Positions 23,001 through 34,978 of a DNA stretch of 64,000 bases are shown here, one piece after another. The notes beneath the pieces were generated by a model. It did not search any database. It saw only the letters and a program-made list of their open reading frames with translations, and was not told the DNA's origin. Position 1 is the stretch's first letter; the number at the start of each line of letters is the position of its first letter. The translations under genes and the position numbers were made by a program. Source of the DNA: Liquidambar formosana (taxonomy: Eukaryota; Streptophyta; Magnoliopsida; Saxifragales; Altingiaceae); NCBI GenBank assembly GCA_039720395.1, contig CM077821.1, positions 41,166,792 to 41,230,791 of the forward strand, read 5' to 3'.

Positions 23001-25199
23001 ATCTGGAATGTTGCCACAACATATTAAAATGCGTCCCTTCTTCTTAAAACAACTATTTACCTTATAAAAAAAATTATAAAAAAAAAAAAGATTAAAAACC
23101 TTTCTCTTCTCCTTTCTCTCCTTCCTCATCTTTAACTATTCTTTAACCGTGCATTTACACTTTATTTATTTTTTTAAAAATCACTCTGACACTTCTTCAA
23201 AGTGCTCCAAATTGGTATCCTAGGTAACATTACTACAGGTTTAAATAGAGAAACTCTCCCTATAGATAGCATAGAAAGGTGCTTTCAGGTCCTTGCTTTT
23301 ATAGGAGTGCTATCTACAGTTAACATTCTCCTAATCTCCTCTCATGTACAGTTGTTCTATTCTCCATATTACAAATTAAGCCCACATTTTCAGAATCGTG
23401 AAGCAAACCAAGAAGTCAGAAAATAAAAGCAAGAGGAGTATTATGAAGGAGGAAATGAAAACTTTTGAGTTCATCCCGGATTTCTAATATGCCACAAAAA
23501 AACATTACCTTGCCTCTTTTGTATTGGGTTTTCTATCCACAATCCTGATTCTATCATACTAATAAATTGCAGCTCCAGACCCACTTCATTTAATCTAACA
23601 AACTGCCCATCAGATATCCAAAGTCCAAACACTGAAAAATAATACTCCTATCCCCATGAAAAATTTGATCCTCTAAAGATTTGCAAGTCACTTTAGTTCA
23701 CTAAGACACATGCAAGAAGAGGATAAATGAAGAGAAATACCAAGATAAGAAGCAGAACCATCTCCAGTAAGCATTCTAAACTAACAACGCCACTACTTGC
23801 TATCTACTTTTCCCCCACCAACCATCGAATAGGGGTACATACCAAGGCCCCCATCTCCTATGGTGGTGCTATAGTCAGATTTCCATCCCAAGTGATTGTT
23901 AATTCTAGGTAAATCCTATGTCCACAAAATCTCGAAAGCAATAACTTTTCCATAACCCATTTTGCATCCGATTTCATTTCAAATTATGACAAGGGAAAGA
24001 AAATGATGTAGGAAAGATAAGGGAAAATATTAAGGTTGAGGGTAGTAGACTTGTTGAGGGTTTAGGGTGGTGATTGGTTAAGCCTTTGAAGGCTGGAAGA
24101 TGCAAGAATTCTATAAATAATCTGCTGGAAAATTTGGATAGCAGCTATTTACTTTAGGGTTTTGAATGCTAGGGTTAAGGATTAGGTTAAAGAGGGTTAG
24201 GGTTAGAAAAGGAAGGGTTTAAGGGTTATAAGGATTGAAAATAAGGATTATTGGTGTTTTTTTTTTTCTTTTTATAAAGAAAATACAGCAAATGGAACAT
24301 AAAGAAGAGGAGAAGAAGAAAAAGAAACCTAGGCAATCACACCTAGGGTTTCCTAAGCAATCACACTCAAGATAAGAAGGCAATCACACCCTCTAAGAAG
24401 GCTTCAAAGCTGTAAATTCTCAATATTCTATTGTTCTCCCAAAAGAAAGAGTTACAAGCCTATATATAGAGTTCTAATAAGACCTAATCCTTGTTCTACA
24501 CGGAAATAAGAAAATAGAAACCAACCAAAATAGAAAATAGAAACTAATTAAAATAGAAGTAGCTAAACTAATTACTAATATTAAATAGCTAACTAATAAG
24601 TATTAATTAATTTCCTAATATACCCGATTTAGGAAACAGGAAACTAACAGAACTTCCAATACAATGAATATCCCAAAGAAACCCACTTTCCCCTTTATTG
24701 TGAACACACTCTGCATCAAAAACCGTGCATCAAACATGAGGCAGCATTTCAAAACTCCATGCAGATAACAGTAAATATAACAATGGTATTAATGATAGCG
24801 AAAAAAATTTCTTACCACTTAAAGTTGAGACTATAATCTTACAGGCAATCAATTAGGCATGAACAACCAAGTATAACAAATACATGACAGTAGATATCAC
24901 TGGAATGGAAATAATGATCCATAAGGAAGAGGGTTACCAGGAAAAATAGTGAACTGAGTCATATGACCTTTTTCTGCTCCTTGTTCAGTACCCCGCTCTT
25001 CGTGCTTAGTGGCAGTAAGTTGGTCTCCACCACTGGGGTGTTCCATGGATAAAAACTTAGATTGGCCAGAAGGTTCCCCATTAACCGATTGAGGTCCAAA
25101 TGCACTCCACCAAGGCACCGATGCAGCCGATGACAATTGCCCAATGGGATTATGGACAATTCCTCCATGTTCTTTAAAATAAACAGCTTGCATGGTCAT
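17019..25199 (-). CDS. NF-YA: Nuclear transcription factor Y subunit A
   Basis: Five coding exons on the minus strand: 24938-25199, 18570-18688, 18403-18471, 18145-18285, 17019-17423. Predicted 331 residues starting [13 protein letters not shown]. The conserved core spans residues 166-219. Its A1 helix is [20 protein letters not shown], which binds the NF-YB/NF-YC dimer. Its A2 part, [19 protein letters not shown], reads the CCAAT box. A Pro replaces the common Ala in MRRxRG. The block [13 protein letters not shown] before the core and the Ser-rich tail are typical of plant NF-YA. The first coding intron is 6.2 kb (18689-24937), while two internal introns are about 100 bp. An intron also splits the 5' leader, and a miR169-like site lies in the 3' UTR. 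The frame is intact across all junctions. Confidence 0.95.
22657..22723 (-). mobile_element. Severely truncated retroposon: poly-T bounded by 17-bp repeats
   Basis: AGATCATCTCAAATCTC occurs at 22657-22673 and again at 22707-22723. The 33 bases between are a T-rich run followed by CTTGGATAAGT. A long perfect direct repeat around a homopolymer tail is the footprint of target-primed retroposition, with the poly(A) on the minus strand and nearly all of the body lost. Confidence 0.6.
24250..24720 (-). mobile_element. LTR-like fragment in NF-YA intron
   Basis: On the minus strand this stretch has a promoter-like order: CTATATATAGGCTTGTAACTC, then a leader with repeated GTGATTGCCT/GTGATTGCTTAGG blocks and a CT-rich run ending near a poly-A. 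This resembles the LTR of a Copia-type element or a small TRIM. I found no convincing target duplication or coding region, so the call is tentative. Confidence 0.35.
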
Positions 25200-25764
25200 A
25201 TATACTCTCCAAAACTCTCCGAGCGATGATTTATAATTACTTTTCTCTCAATTGTTCAAACTAATTTCTGCAATTCAAAGTTATAATTAAAATCCCCACC
25301 AAATTTCGCTAAACTCATATATTTATAATAATAAAAAAAGAAAAAAAAAAAAAAAAAAAAGGAAAATAGAAAGGAAAATTCTACAATGAAAATCTTTGAG
25401 AAACCCTGTTATGCCATGATTTAATCTGACCCATTTTCGATCCACAGAATCATCAGTCAAGTTTAGATTAATTACAGAAATAAAGGTTTAAAATACAATT
25501 ATAAGGAAAAAAAAGCCCTACAATAAAAAAATATTAGAATGTAAAACAAATGTAGACCATCACTACTATAAAAGGAAAAGAAGTTACTCCCCAAAAAATA
25601 ATAATAAAACGAAAAGAAAATACTAAAAATCCTACAAACCCAGATGAATTTGCTGAGAACACAAACAAAAATTCAGGAAAAAAAAATTAAATTCATAAAA
25701 ATACACAGAACCCGGTTGATATAGGACAGAAATACTTAAAGGGTAAGCTCAATAAGGAAAAAAT

Positions 25765-25801
<37 letters not shown>

Positions 25802-26066
25802 ACCCAGAGCACAAGCACAAAGATAACGTCGCAGCACAAACCAGAGATCACAGAGGAGAAAATTAAGAAGAGGAAGAAAGGAAAGAAAGTAGAGCGAGTA
25901 AATCAAAGAACTGCAGATTCTGATAAGACCCACCACTGTATGTAGAAGGAGAAGTATAGAGCGAGAGAAAAGAGTACTTACAAATCGGTAGCAGACCGAG
26001 CTTCGAATCCTACTCACAAGGAGAGAAACCCCATTTGGTAGGAGCCATGTCGGTAATCTCAGGCAC

Positions 26067-26101
<35 letters not shown>

Positions 26102-26105
26102 AGAG
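25200..26105 (-). other. NF-YA 5' leader, split by an intron
   Basis: The exon carrying the ATG extends upstream to an acceptor TTGCAG (exon boundary at 25267). A good donor GTAAGT lies at 25976-25981, so the first leader exon is 25982 to about 26100. The 708-bp intron contains a (TA)n tract at 25768-25798. The first leader exon reads as a long CT tract on the minus strand (GA on the plus strand, about 26066-26105). A leader intron and CT-rich leader are common for plant NF-YA genes. Confidence 0.6.
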
Positions 26106-26129
26106 GACAGAGAAGCGAGAGAGACGGCC

Positions 26130-26174
26130 GATATATGCGTACAAGTGTAATGGAACTACAGGGCAGCAACCAAT
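26130..26174 (-). promoter_or_regulatory. Probable NF-YA core promoter with TATA-like box and CCAAT box
   Basis: On the minus strand a TATA-like GCATATATCG (about 26129-26138) lies just upstream of the CT-rich leader. A CCAAT motif (26170-26174, CCAAT on the plus strand) lies about 35 bp further upstream. The spacing suits a core promoter starting near 26100. Confidence 0.5.
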
Positions 26175-26235
26175 GAGATATTGCTTTCATGCAAAGTCTT
26201 TTGTATTATGTGCAAAATAAATAAATATGCAGACA

Positions 26236-26238
<3 letters not shown>

Positions 26239-26276
<38 letters not shown>
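26239..26276. repeat. (CT)n microsatellite
   Basis: About 19 CT units on the plus strand, opposite in polarity to the (GA)n tract at 26066-26105. The two can pair as the arms of a large hairpin around the putative NF-YA promoter. Confidence 0.9.
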
Positions 26277-26279
<3 letters not shown>

Positions 26280-26495
26280 TTATAAGGCAAATTTGAGGTC
26301 ATTTTAAAGCAAAAATGGGTCCATCGGGAGTGACTAAGTAATGGCAATTTTATACATGTCTACACTCCAAATAGGGTAGTAGTCTATCTATCCCATTCCA
26401 TTTACTAATACAAGTGGGTCAAAAAAAAAAAAGAATAGAGATATGTTTTTTAATGGAGTTCGGGGAAAAATATGTGGTCCCAATACAATATGGTC

Positions 26496-27511
26496 GGATT
26501 TAGATTTGCTGCAGTTGGAGCAGTTTTACTGCACCATGCAGTACATGTTGGATGTGCTCCATGTAGCAAGTGGGAAGGGATCAACGGTTGGGCTTCAAAA
26601 CCACAAAACAAGGTGGTTTTTGTATACCCATTCAGCGATGGTTTTCCAGCTTCGGCTCCCTCTCCAATGAAACCATCCCCAACTCCTCATACCTCCATCG
26701 TCTCGTCGCCGGTACCTATCCACTTCGTCGACGATGACAACCCAAACCATTTTTTCTGGCGAGGGACAAATCCACCGAAAAAAAAGAAAATAAAAAGAAA
26801 GAAAGACAAAAGAGGAGAAGAAGCAACAAGAGGAAGGGAAGAAAAAAACAAAAAGCATTTTGGACAAGTATACCCCCATCTAGTTGCATCTGGTTTGGTT
26901 GAGGTATTCCCCAAATCACTCACCCCCACCGTCACACATAGCCTCCCCTTTCCTTTCTCCTCTTTCCTTTATTCTCTTCCCTATTCTTTCTTAATTTTAT
27001 TGCCCAACTTGTAGTCTTGTTGTCGTTTGAGTTTAAGATCCAAAAAATTGGGGGTGTGATGATAATGGGTTGCCATGGTTGCAAGGGGTTTCTAACAGTG
27101 ACGGCGGACCTGATGTCGAATGTTGATGGGATCGTCGGTGAGGATGAGAAGAGAAGGGGGAGAACCAGTGGTGAAAGATGGGGTTTTACATGGATCTGCA
27201 TCACCGGCGACGATGATCGTGGGAGGCATTCAAACCTCCACGAAAAGAGTAAATTTGACCTTCTGGCAATCAAACCCCCTTCACTTCTCCTTCTCACTAC
27301 CAACCAGTGACTGAGTCCGGCGGGAAGCAACACCGCTGGCGAAGACAGGTTAGTCATCGATGGGTGAACACGGTGAGGCGAGCAAACACGGGACTTGATT
27401 TCGTGTGTTTTGAATCTCACCCGTTAGTCTTCCCACTTGCCACGTGGAGCACATCCAACGATTACTGCATGGTGCAATAAAACCACTCCAACTACAGCAA
27501 ATCCAAATCCC
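26496..27511. mobile_element. Mutator-like TIR element with about 90-bp inverted repeats
   Basis: The left end, starting GGATTTAGATTTGCTG, and the right end, whose reverse complement starts GGGATTTGGATTTGCTG, match for about 90 bp including GTTGGATGTGCTCCA and GCAAGTGGGAAG. A perfect 9-bp direct repeat AATATGGTC flanks the copy at 26487-26495 and 27512-27520. Long TIRs with a 9-bp duplication are diagnostic of the Mutator superfamily. There is no transposase. The 0.8-kb interior is unusually GC-rich in places and has reading frames on both strands (up to 180 codons, partly running into the TIR). It could be captured host sequence (a Pack-MULE), but I cannot identify a parent gene. Confidence 0.85.
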
Positions 27512-27520
27512 AATATGGTC

Positions 27521-28732
27521 CATGGCTGCTCTCATGTTTTGGCCTACTCATCACAATTTTGGGGTATTTTATTTTGGTTGGCCTGTCAACTCGTTGGATG
27601 GCTAGATGATGGCATGTATTTTATATGGTTTTTATTTATAATAAATCTTGGCTAGAGTTGAACTAAACAGTTTGTGTTGGGTTAAACAGTAAAAAACAGT
27701 TTCTTTTTTTTATTCACCATTTCCAAGAAAAAAAAAATCACATACAAAGGAATTATGGCTAAAAAAAAAAAAAAAAAAGGGGGGCCGAGTGGCCCTAAGT
27801 ATACATTAGGGCATCTCTTACCCCGAGGCAAAATTTGAGTCAAAGTTATTTTTACCAAATGAACGAAAAGTAAGTTCTTCAATGGGTGATGCATTTAATG
27901 AGACGAATATAGTTTGAAACAAATCATGAGTTATATTTGACTCAATAAATAGCTCACAAGCAAATTTGACTTATCATCTTCTAAGAAATGATTGGAGATA
28001 AAGGGAAAAGTGGGTGAGGCATACAAAAAAAGACTCACATGCATTAGAATAGTCACTTTTTTTTATGTGATGCATATTTTTACTGTAACGATACATTTTT
28101 ACATTGTAGTGATGCAAAAAAATGTATATAATTCACCTAAATGTCTCATATGTTTGGAGATTAATTCTCTTATCTTCTTGAATTTTCTCGCTCTCTAAAA
28201 ATTGTTACCTGATAAAGAGCCGTGGGGAGGATAAAACTGAAAAAGGCCAGAGTAGGAGAAAGAGGGAAAAAAAAAAAAAAAAAAATGCAAATGTAGTACT
28301 TCTTCATCATGTTTTGGTGGGACTCCGAGATCTTGTTCTTATATGATCAGCCAAGATGGAGGTTGTTTTTTTTATCATTTTATAGAAAAACGGGTTTGAC
28401 AACCTTGTGTCCCTATTGTCCAATGATAAACTAAGTTACCCTTATCCAGTTATCCATCTACAGGGTAATTTTCTTGCTTTTTTCTAATGATCGACTTTAA
28501 ATGGCTCCTTTCCGACAAGTTTATTACTCATGTCTATTATCTATCTTACCAATTCAAGCCATGATAATTTGTGTTGGTAGGAAAAAAAGTCAACATCTAA
28601 CCTTTGGATTTTAGTAATTTCAGTGAATGTGTTCATTGGGTTCTGCGTGAAACCATTTTTCACAAATATTATCATATTTAAAAAAATATATAGAAAAAAC
28701 AAAAACAAAGAAACAAAACAAAACATATTTCT
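27521..28732. other. Intergenic, no gene recognised
   Basis: AT-rich sequence with poly-T and poly-A runs. A stretch near 27805-27960 beginning TTAGGGCATCTCTTACC resembles one end of the MITE type seen at 35304. No coding potential is apparent. Confidence 0.45.
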
Positions 28733-28740
28733 ATACTTTA

Positions 28741-28895
28741 AGAGTAATACTACTTTTACCCTACACTTTGCCCTATACTTTATCCGACTAGTGGATTTGG
28801 GAAAATAATGTTGTAAGACTTAATGATATGATTAAACCTTTATCCTTCTAAATATATTTGTAGGGCAAAAGTGTAGGAATAAAATAGCGTTATCC
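28741..28895. mobile_element. Short MITE (155 bp) with 8-bp target duplication
   Basis: The left end contains TACCCTACACTTTGCCCTA and the right end, reversed, contains TTCCTACACTTTTGCCCTA. They form imperfect inverted repeats of about 35 bp. The direct repeat ATACTTTA lies at 28733-28740 and 28896-28903. The 8-bp duplication suggests hAT or a short Mutator-type MITE. Confidence 0.7.
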
Positions 28896-28903
28896 ATACT
28901 TTA

Positions 28904-30848
28904 AATACCCAAAATTGCTAACTTGCATGACAATGATATGCCTTTTGAAGTCTTAAAGAAATAGTCCTTAATTATCGGTCAATTTAGAACCATAATCACT
29001 AGGCACAAAGTAGTATATATGAACCCCTTTTTTGGTTTTGTTTTTCCTAGGTGTAGTATACATGAACTTGAGATAACAAATCAGAATCTAGAAGGAGATT
29101 TAGGAAAACAACATTTTTTTTTTCCGTCTAATAATTTAATGAGCTTTACACACACGCCCCATAGAAATTTCATAAGATACTTCCTTATTGGATAGTTTAA
29201 ATACTGTTCCACTTCTCTCACGTGTATATATAGTAAGGTCCATGCACCACAATTATGAATATGGAGTAAAACATTTGTAAATTATACTGGTTGATCTAGA
29301 ATTTTTTGTAAGTCTTTTTCTTCTACGACTCTTAAAATCATTGCCGTTTATGATTATACGTTCCAGTAAAATGTTTTGGTTATTGCATCCAAAATGAATA
29401 AAATGTTAAATTTGTCCTAATTATACCTGGCGGTCAAGAATTTCAGGAATTGTCACAATGGAATTTTGCAAGTAATTTAATTATTTATACTTTAAATTAG
29501 TGGTGACATTCTGGTTTTCAATATTTTTGCAGTTAGGAGAAGCCTTGCGGCGAACTCATCCCTTAATGACATCTTCTAATGTCATAATTAGGTCCACATC
29601 ATGCCTTTCTTTATCTTTTTTGGCTTTACCTTTTTTTTTACATTTGTCGCATTTGGGTAGGTAAAGCTTTGGATTTGAACGCATGAACTGAAGGATAAGA
29701 CAAGGTCCATTGTCCTATTGCGCCATGGGCTCCAACCTGGAATCAGGATTCAAATTACCTTAGACATGTGGGGAAGGACTAGGCTCAGTCACGGTGGTTG
29801 AACCTGTCGCACGTTGATTGGTATGTATCAATCGATGATGCCCTAATTCAACAATCAAGACTGGGTGTAGCATCCCTCATACATGTGTTCTAGACATTAA
29901 AGCTCTTTTGTTTGATTATGGGTATATTTTAGTTGATGAGAGCATGAGCAAGTTAATGTGTCAAAGTCTCTTGAGAAGATGGCCGGTTAGGTTAGAGAGG
30001 GAACAACCTCTCAACTCTAGGCCTTTGGGCTCTTTTAATAATAGCTAGCTATATATACCTCAGTACCCGAGCTACTTTATTTATTTGACTAACTCCATTG
30101 GGTAGCTACTTTGAATTTGCTATATAAATTAGTTCAACTATTTGGCCAAAATGAGGATGATTATTGTGTGCAAGGGTTGCATACATCCTCATCTTCCAGG
30201 GCACGAGTCATTCTACACGTGCTATCAAAAAACGGGTGCCTTGTGCTCAAAGGGCACATATTAAGTCCATTGCACAGAAATTACCAATGCATTCCACTCT
30301 TTCGCAGTAATCCCTTTGACTATTGACTTATAACAAACTGACTACTAACTTTACTATAAACTATTACAAACAAAAACAAGTTGATAGTCAAAGCATCCAT
30401 TCTTGGGAATTACTCCTAATAAGGCAAATGCATTGGTAATTTCCCCCCAAAAAAAAAAATAAATAAAAAAAAGCATGATTAGAAGAGATGGAGTGGCATG
30501 CAATTTAGGACAAAACCCCCTTAAACCAATCTTCAAGGAAAAAGAAGGTCAATGATTGACTCATAGACCTTAGTGTAACAGTACCAACCAAAACATAGTT
30601 TAGTCAATTCCTGCCATGACCATTGCGCTAAAGGCGTGTTTCATAAGTTTCCCAAAATGGGCTTCAAAAGTCCAAACGAACTAATAGAGCCTTATTAATT
30701 CTTTCCTCTGCATTATTGAGAATGCAATTTTGGCAATGTAGTTGCAATTGTTGGTTAGTAGTGGGCATGACCCCAAATTGCTTGCTCCTGTTCAGGCAAA
30801 TTCAGCTGGTCCAACGCTCCACTCAGTGTTGTATATATTCACTTTCCT
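28904..30848. other. Intergenic with a possible SINE fragment
   Basis: No gene recognised. On the minus strand at about 29635-29735 there is GGAGCCCATGGCGCAATAGG (A-box-like), then GCGTTCAAATCC (B-box-like) about 45 bp later. The plus-strand poly-T near 29630 would be its poly(A) tail. This is consistent with a tRNA-derived SINE fragment, not a functional tRNA, because no acceptor or anticodon arms form. Confidence 0.4.
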
Positions 30849-30850
30849 TG

Positions 30851-30930
<80 letters not shown>
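30849..30930. repeat. Compound (TA)n(GA)n microsatellite
   Basis: About nine TA units followed directly by about thirty GA units. It borders the left inverted repeat of the foldback element that follows. Confidence 0.95.
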
Positions 30931-30933
<3 letters not shown>

Positions 30934-31314
30934 CATTTCTTATAAAGTTAATCTAATATAACTTCAGGTTAAGTCATCATCTAAAAGTCTACTTGTGAAT
31001 TGAAATTTGGAAAACTAATAATTGGATTAATCTTCTTCGCATGAAGGTTATGCATGCTACAAATTAGGTCAATCTAAGATTAAGAGTTGTTTCATCCATA
31101 AATATTCAAAACAAACAATTGCCATTGATTCAATTTTTAAGTTTTAGATTCAATAGCAATCAATCTCGGATCAACTTGATTTTCGGCATAAATCACTTAC
31201 ATGATATAAGGCTATCTAATTCAATGGTTAATTTCGTAAAATACAAATCACAAATAGAGTTTTAAATAGTGACCTAACGCAAAGTTATATTAAATTAATT
31301 TCATAAAAGGGAAC
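30931..31314. mobile_element. Foldback MITE flanked by microsatellites
   Basis: The left end (GTCCATTTCTTATAAAGTTA) and the right end reversed (GTTCCCTTTTATGAAATTAA) match imperfectly for about 70 bp, including TAATATAACTT and TTGTGA. The element is 384 bp without coding capacity. The left side abuts (TA)n(GA)n and the right side a (TA)n of about 7 units. This resembles the Micron type of MITE first described in rice, which sits within (TA)n. A partial second copy is at 38050. Confidence 0.65.
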
Positions 31315-32146
31315 TATATATATATATACACGGTTATGTCCCTATCAGCATGTGTTAATATAAGTTATATCAGCACCATATATTGGGAGTTATATCTCTT
31401 GTATTGGTTCAATATATCTTATATCTCACTAATGCATAAGGTATAACTTTCAATACGAGTGTTAATATAAATTATATTAGCACGTTCTTACCTGAACATT
31501 ATCTTATGTTTATATATATATTTATCTATTTTGGTGATAATTTTTTCTCGATGAAAAATAAATAAATAAAAAAATTTTTGGTCGACACAATACCTTTTGT
31601 GTTTTGGCCCTTTCTTTATGCCGGCTATTTTTTTTTTTTTTTTTTTTGGTCAAACGTTAGAAAATCACACACCCACGTTACTTTGGAAAGTTACTTTGGA
31701 AAGCTGTTGATGTTGGATGGAGAAGAAAAGTCACCTCTTTCAACCCCACAGCCTCTGATGGAGAATGACGTGTGCTACGTGTCGTGTTTGGACGAGTTAT
31801 GTCCCTGTTGGCGCGCACGAGAGGTTTCCAAGTGGAACTCTCTCGTAAGAGCTTAAAAAAAAAATTAAAAAAAAAATGCTGGCTAGCTTAGCGCACGTAG
31901 AAAAAGGCATCCTGTTTTTAATTTTCCCTGCTGCATTTGCAATCCACCTCAGATGGAGCCACTTTTTCACATCTTTAACACTACCGAACATTACTATCGG
32001 ACTCTTCTGGATATATATGCTGAAACCCTTTTCTTTTTTTCTTTTTCTTTTTCTTTTTCTGCTTTTTTTTTTCTTTCTTTCTTTCTTTCTTTCTTTCTTT
32101 GGGTTAGCCCTAAGACAGATAAAATCACTTACGAGTTCAAGTGGGG

Positions 32147-32178
<32 letters not shown>

Positions 32179-32379
32179 ATCTTGTCTTGTGTCTTGTGTA
32201 CGTGCATGAGAGAGAAGTGGATTTTTTTTTTTTTTTGGGGGGTGGGGGCATGCAGTGATCAGGTTAGAGGTTATAAAAATGGGGGAATTACCATCACATA
32301 CAATTGAGAGGATTTGCAACTTTTGCTAAACAGTGCTAATTGGGCTGTAACCAATGCAATGGATATATATCCCTGTCCA

Positions 32380-32411
<32 letters not shown>

Positions 32412-33808
32412 TCAAGGGAAGGGTTTAGGAGATGTTATGATTTTAACTTCTTTCGAATTCATGTATAAGGGAGGGTTTAGCATTTGGCTTTTTATTTTCT
32501 TATCATAAGAGTATCTTCATTGATGAAGTTAAGTTAGCATATGTCGACAGAAGCCACTCTAAGTTACCATTAATCATGTGAAGCTGTCATGTAAATTGGC
32601 TAACATACTGACATGTTTTAAAGGCTACGTAAGTCCCTAGATGGACTGGCTATCGCTACAACCGATATACCTCCTTTTTTTTATTCATTTATATATATAT
32701 ATATATATTTTAATTTACGGGATGCTATAAACAATATCTATTTATAGTATTTAGTTACAGCATCTGACATGGCTTGAATTAATTGATAAAAATACTTCTC
32801 AAGTGATTTAGTATTATGACACAAAGTCCATAGCTACATGATGTTGTTTATATGATATTGTATTATGGTACTATGTACAACATTACTTCCCATTTTTTGT
32901 CCCCCTTCATCTTTGGCCATTCAGTCAAGGGAACAATTCCAGTCAAATTAATTGTCACAGTGGTTAACTTAATCGCTAACCATAGGTAATAAGGAGGTTC
33001 ACATCTAACGCCTTTAGAATGTTAGAAAACATGTTAATTAGAGCCCTTTCTCACTTCGAGATATGGCTACGTGACACTAACATAGTTTGTGCATTGTGAA
33101 TGCCCTAAGGCTTGGCCTAGTTCATCACTTAACCTAGCTTGCTGGCAAAATTTATCGGCCGGCATCATACTCCAGGCTTGAGTTCAAACCCGTCTGCACC
33201 AGCGTCATACTCTAGGTTTAAAACCTATTCTTAAACCCTAACTTATACAAATTTATCCTTATAATTAATGACGTTCTTAAATGAAATAAAAATTTCTTTT
33301 AAAAGTAGAAGGGGTAATTCACCATGACGTTGCAGGCAATTAATCTATGAGTCAATTTGTGGGAAAGAAATATCAATGTTATTATTAATAAAAGAAAAGA
33401 AATATCAATGCTTTTTTTTTTTCTTACTTTATGGAAAAATAATATTACTCAAAAAGTAATGTAGGGTGGATGAAATGGGACTGCCACTAAGAAAGCAAGT
33501 GGATTAGCATTTTCCTAATCTTTGTCTTTCCTAGTAGTGGTGATTAGATGTTCTAAATGATTGTTTAGTTTAAGTGTTAAAAATCTCTATTAGAATCTTC
33601 TCCACCATTTTAAATAATTTGAGCTGCTTTTTCGAGATGGAGGGACCAGCCGGAAAGTGGCCGGGGGAGTTCCAACTTTCTTTTAATTAATTTATAATAA
33701 TAATAAATAAATAAAACAATAATTTCATTAATTAATGTTATTACTACCTGTTGTTCGTTAGGTTAGACGGCAACGTGGCATCTTAATTAATTGGTGGTTA
33801 ATTATCAT
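31315..33808. other. Intergenic, microsatellite-rich
   Basis: No gene recognised. It contains repeated TTAATATAAGTTATATCAGCA-like segments (31350-31490), a T-rich run and (TTTC)n tract (about 32033-32100), (TA)n (32147-32173) and (CT)n (32381-32405). A weak B-box-like GAGTTCAAACCCG near 33180 may mark a SINE fragment. Confidence 0.5.
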
Positions 33809-33811
33809 TGA

Positions 33812-34044
33812 GGTCATGTTTGTTTAGTTAGAATGGAATGGATGGAATAGAATCACATTCCAATTCATTCAAAACAACATGTTTGGATGAGATAATTAAA
33901 TGAAAATGAAATCAAATAGTAGTAGTGAATTGTAATGATATTCATTCCACAATGTTTATTTCAATTTATTCAATTTCATACTATTTTGAACATAGAATCA
34001 GATTCTATTCCTACTCATTCTATTCCAACCAAACAAACATGGCC
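33812..34044. mobile_element. Tourist-like (PIF/Harbinger) MITE, 233 bp
   Basis: The left end reads GGTCATGTTTGTTTAGTT and the right end reversed reads GGCCATGTTTGTTTGGTT. The two arms continue as GGAATRGAATR repeats. The flanking 3-bp direct repeat is TGA (33809-33811 and 34045-34047). GGCCATGTTTGTTTGG-type ends, a 3-bp duplication and this size fit Tourist MITEs. Confidence 0.8.
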
Positions 34045-34047
34045 TGA

Positions 34048-34978
34048 TAATGTCAACAAGCCATCTCATCCCGACTTGTTTTGAGCCGCCTTGATTAAAA
34101 TTGAACGATGGTCCAACCCTTTTCAACGTAGCCAAAACATGCAGCACATCCTCGAGCTACGATGGTCAACTAAGCACTATATAAAAATAAAATTAAGAAT
34201 TTTACTTAAAAAAACCAAAAAAAAATTTAAAGATATTGCTCTCACAAAAATGGAGGGGGAAAAAACCACATTCAAGTAGAAAAATATGGTTTTTACTAAT
34301 ATATATATATATATATATATTTTGTGTAGAAGTGGACTCTCCTGATTAATAAGGAAGATCTAAAGATGATTTGATTAGCCGCCTTCCCCATCTTAATTAT
34401 GCCATTAAGAAATATGGTTTTCATTGACAACTTTTGGTGTACTTTTTAACGATATTTTATCGAACATCTTTTCTAATCTAATCTCGCTCAATTTTTCCAC
34501 AATCTAACTATCTCATAGTGAGATACACGTAACTGCGCGCCGACTGATTTAGTGGATCTCTTTCAATTCACATTAACATTTAAAAAAATAATTAATTAAC
34601 TTTTCACAGAATTAAGTGAGTTAAACTACATTAATATTGGTCCATCTTAATTTCTTGTCATGATCTTACATACGAACATAATGGTATTGTGGAGAGAAAA
34701 ATGGCCAACACGTGTTAGAAAAATTGTTTGATTCTAAAGGCTTACCCACCTTGCCCACCTTGGGTTGTTTATTGGGGTTAGGCCAAAGGTATATTTTTTG
34801 ATGTTGATTCTGTTCATCATCGTCAAAATTTTCCATGCGATTAAGCAAACCGATTACAACCATTAATGTCGATTAATTACTTCAAGCATCAGGAGGGTGT
34901 GGTAGTTATGGATTTAATTAATTAATTAATTATATATATTTGTTAAACATGATATCTCAAGCTTACTTCCCTAGTTTA
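34048..34978. other. Intergenic, no gene recognised
   Basis: AT-rich, with a (TA)n tract at about 34300-34320. No coding or repeat structure that I can name. Confidence 0.45.

Larger units (their letters stand above)
18689..24937 (-). other. 6.2-kb NF-YA intron
   Basis: AT-rich sequence without a gene of its own. It contains a poly-T insertion bounded by a 17-bp direct repeat (22657-22723), three copies of an AAAAAGCATGTTTGTAT motif (about 21280-21360), and a region at about 23990-24720 that looks like retrotransposon LTR material. A poly-T-flanked segment at 19760-20200 with GGTCGGTTTTGGTTTG may be a further decayed TIR element. Confidence 0.55.

Noticed and set aside
26472..27014. 180-codon open frame as a gene
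   Set aside because: It starts before the left end of the Mutator-like element and runs through the TIR and poly-purine sequence. No family motif.
30869..30930. CRISPR-like or regulatory array
   Set aside because: It is a plain dinucleotide microsatellite in a plant nuclear genome.
31797..32207. 136-codon Lys-rich minus-strand frame
   Set aside because: Produced by the (TTTC)n and (TA)n microsatellites; no domain.
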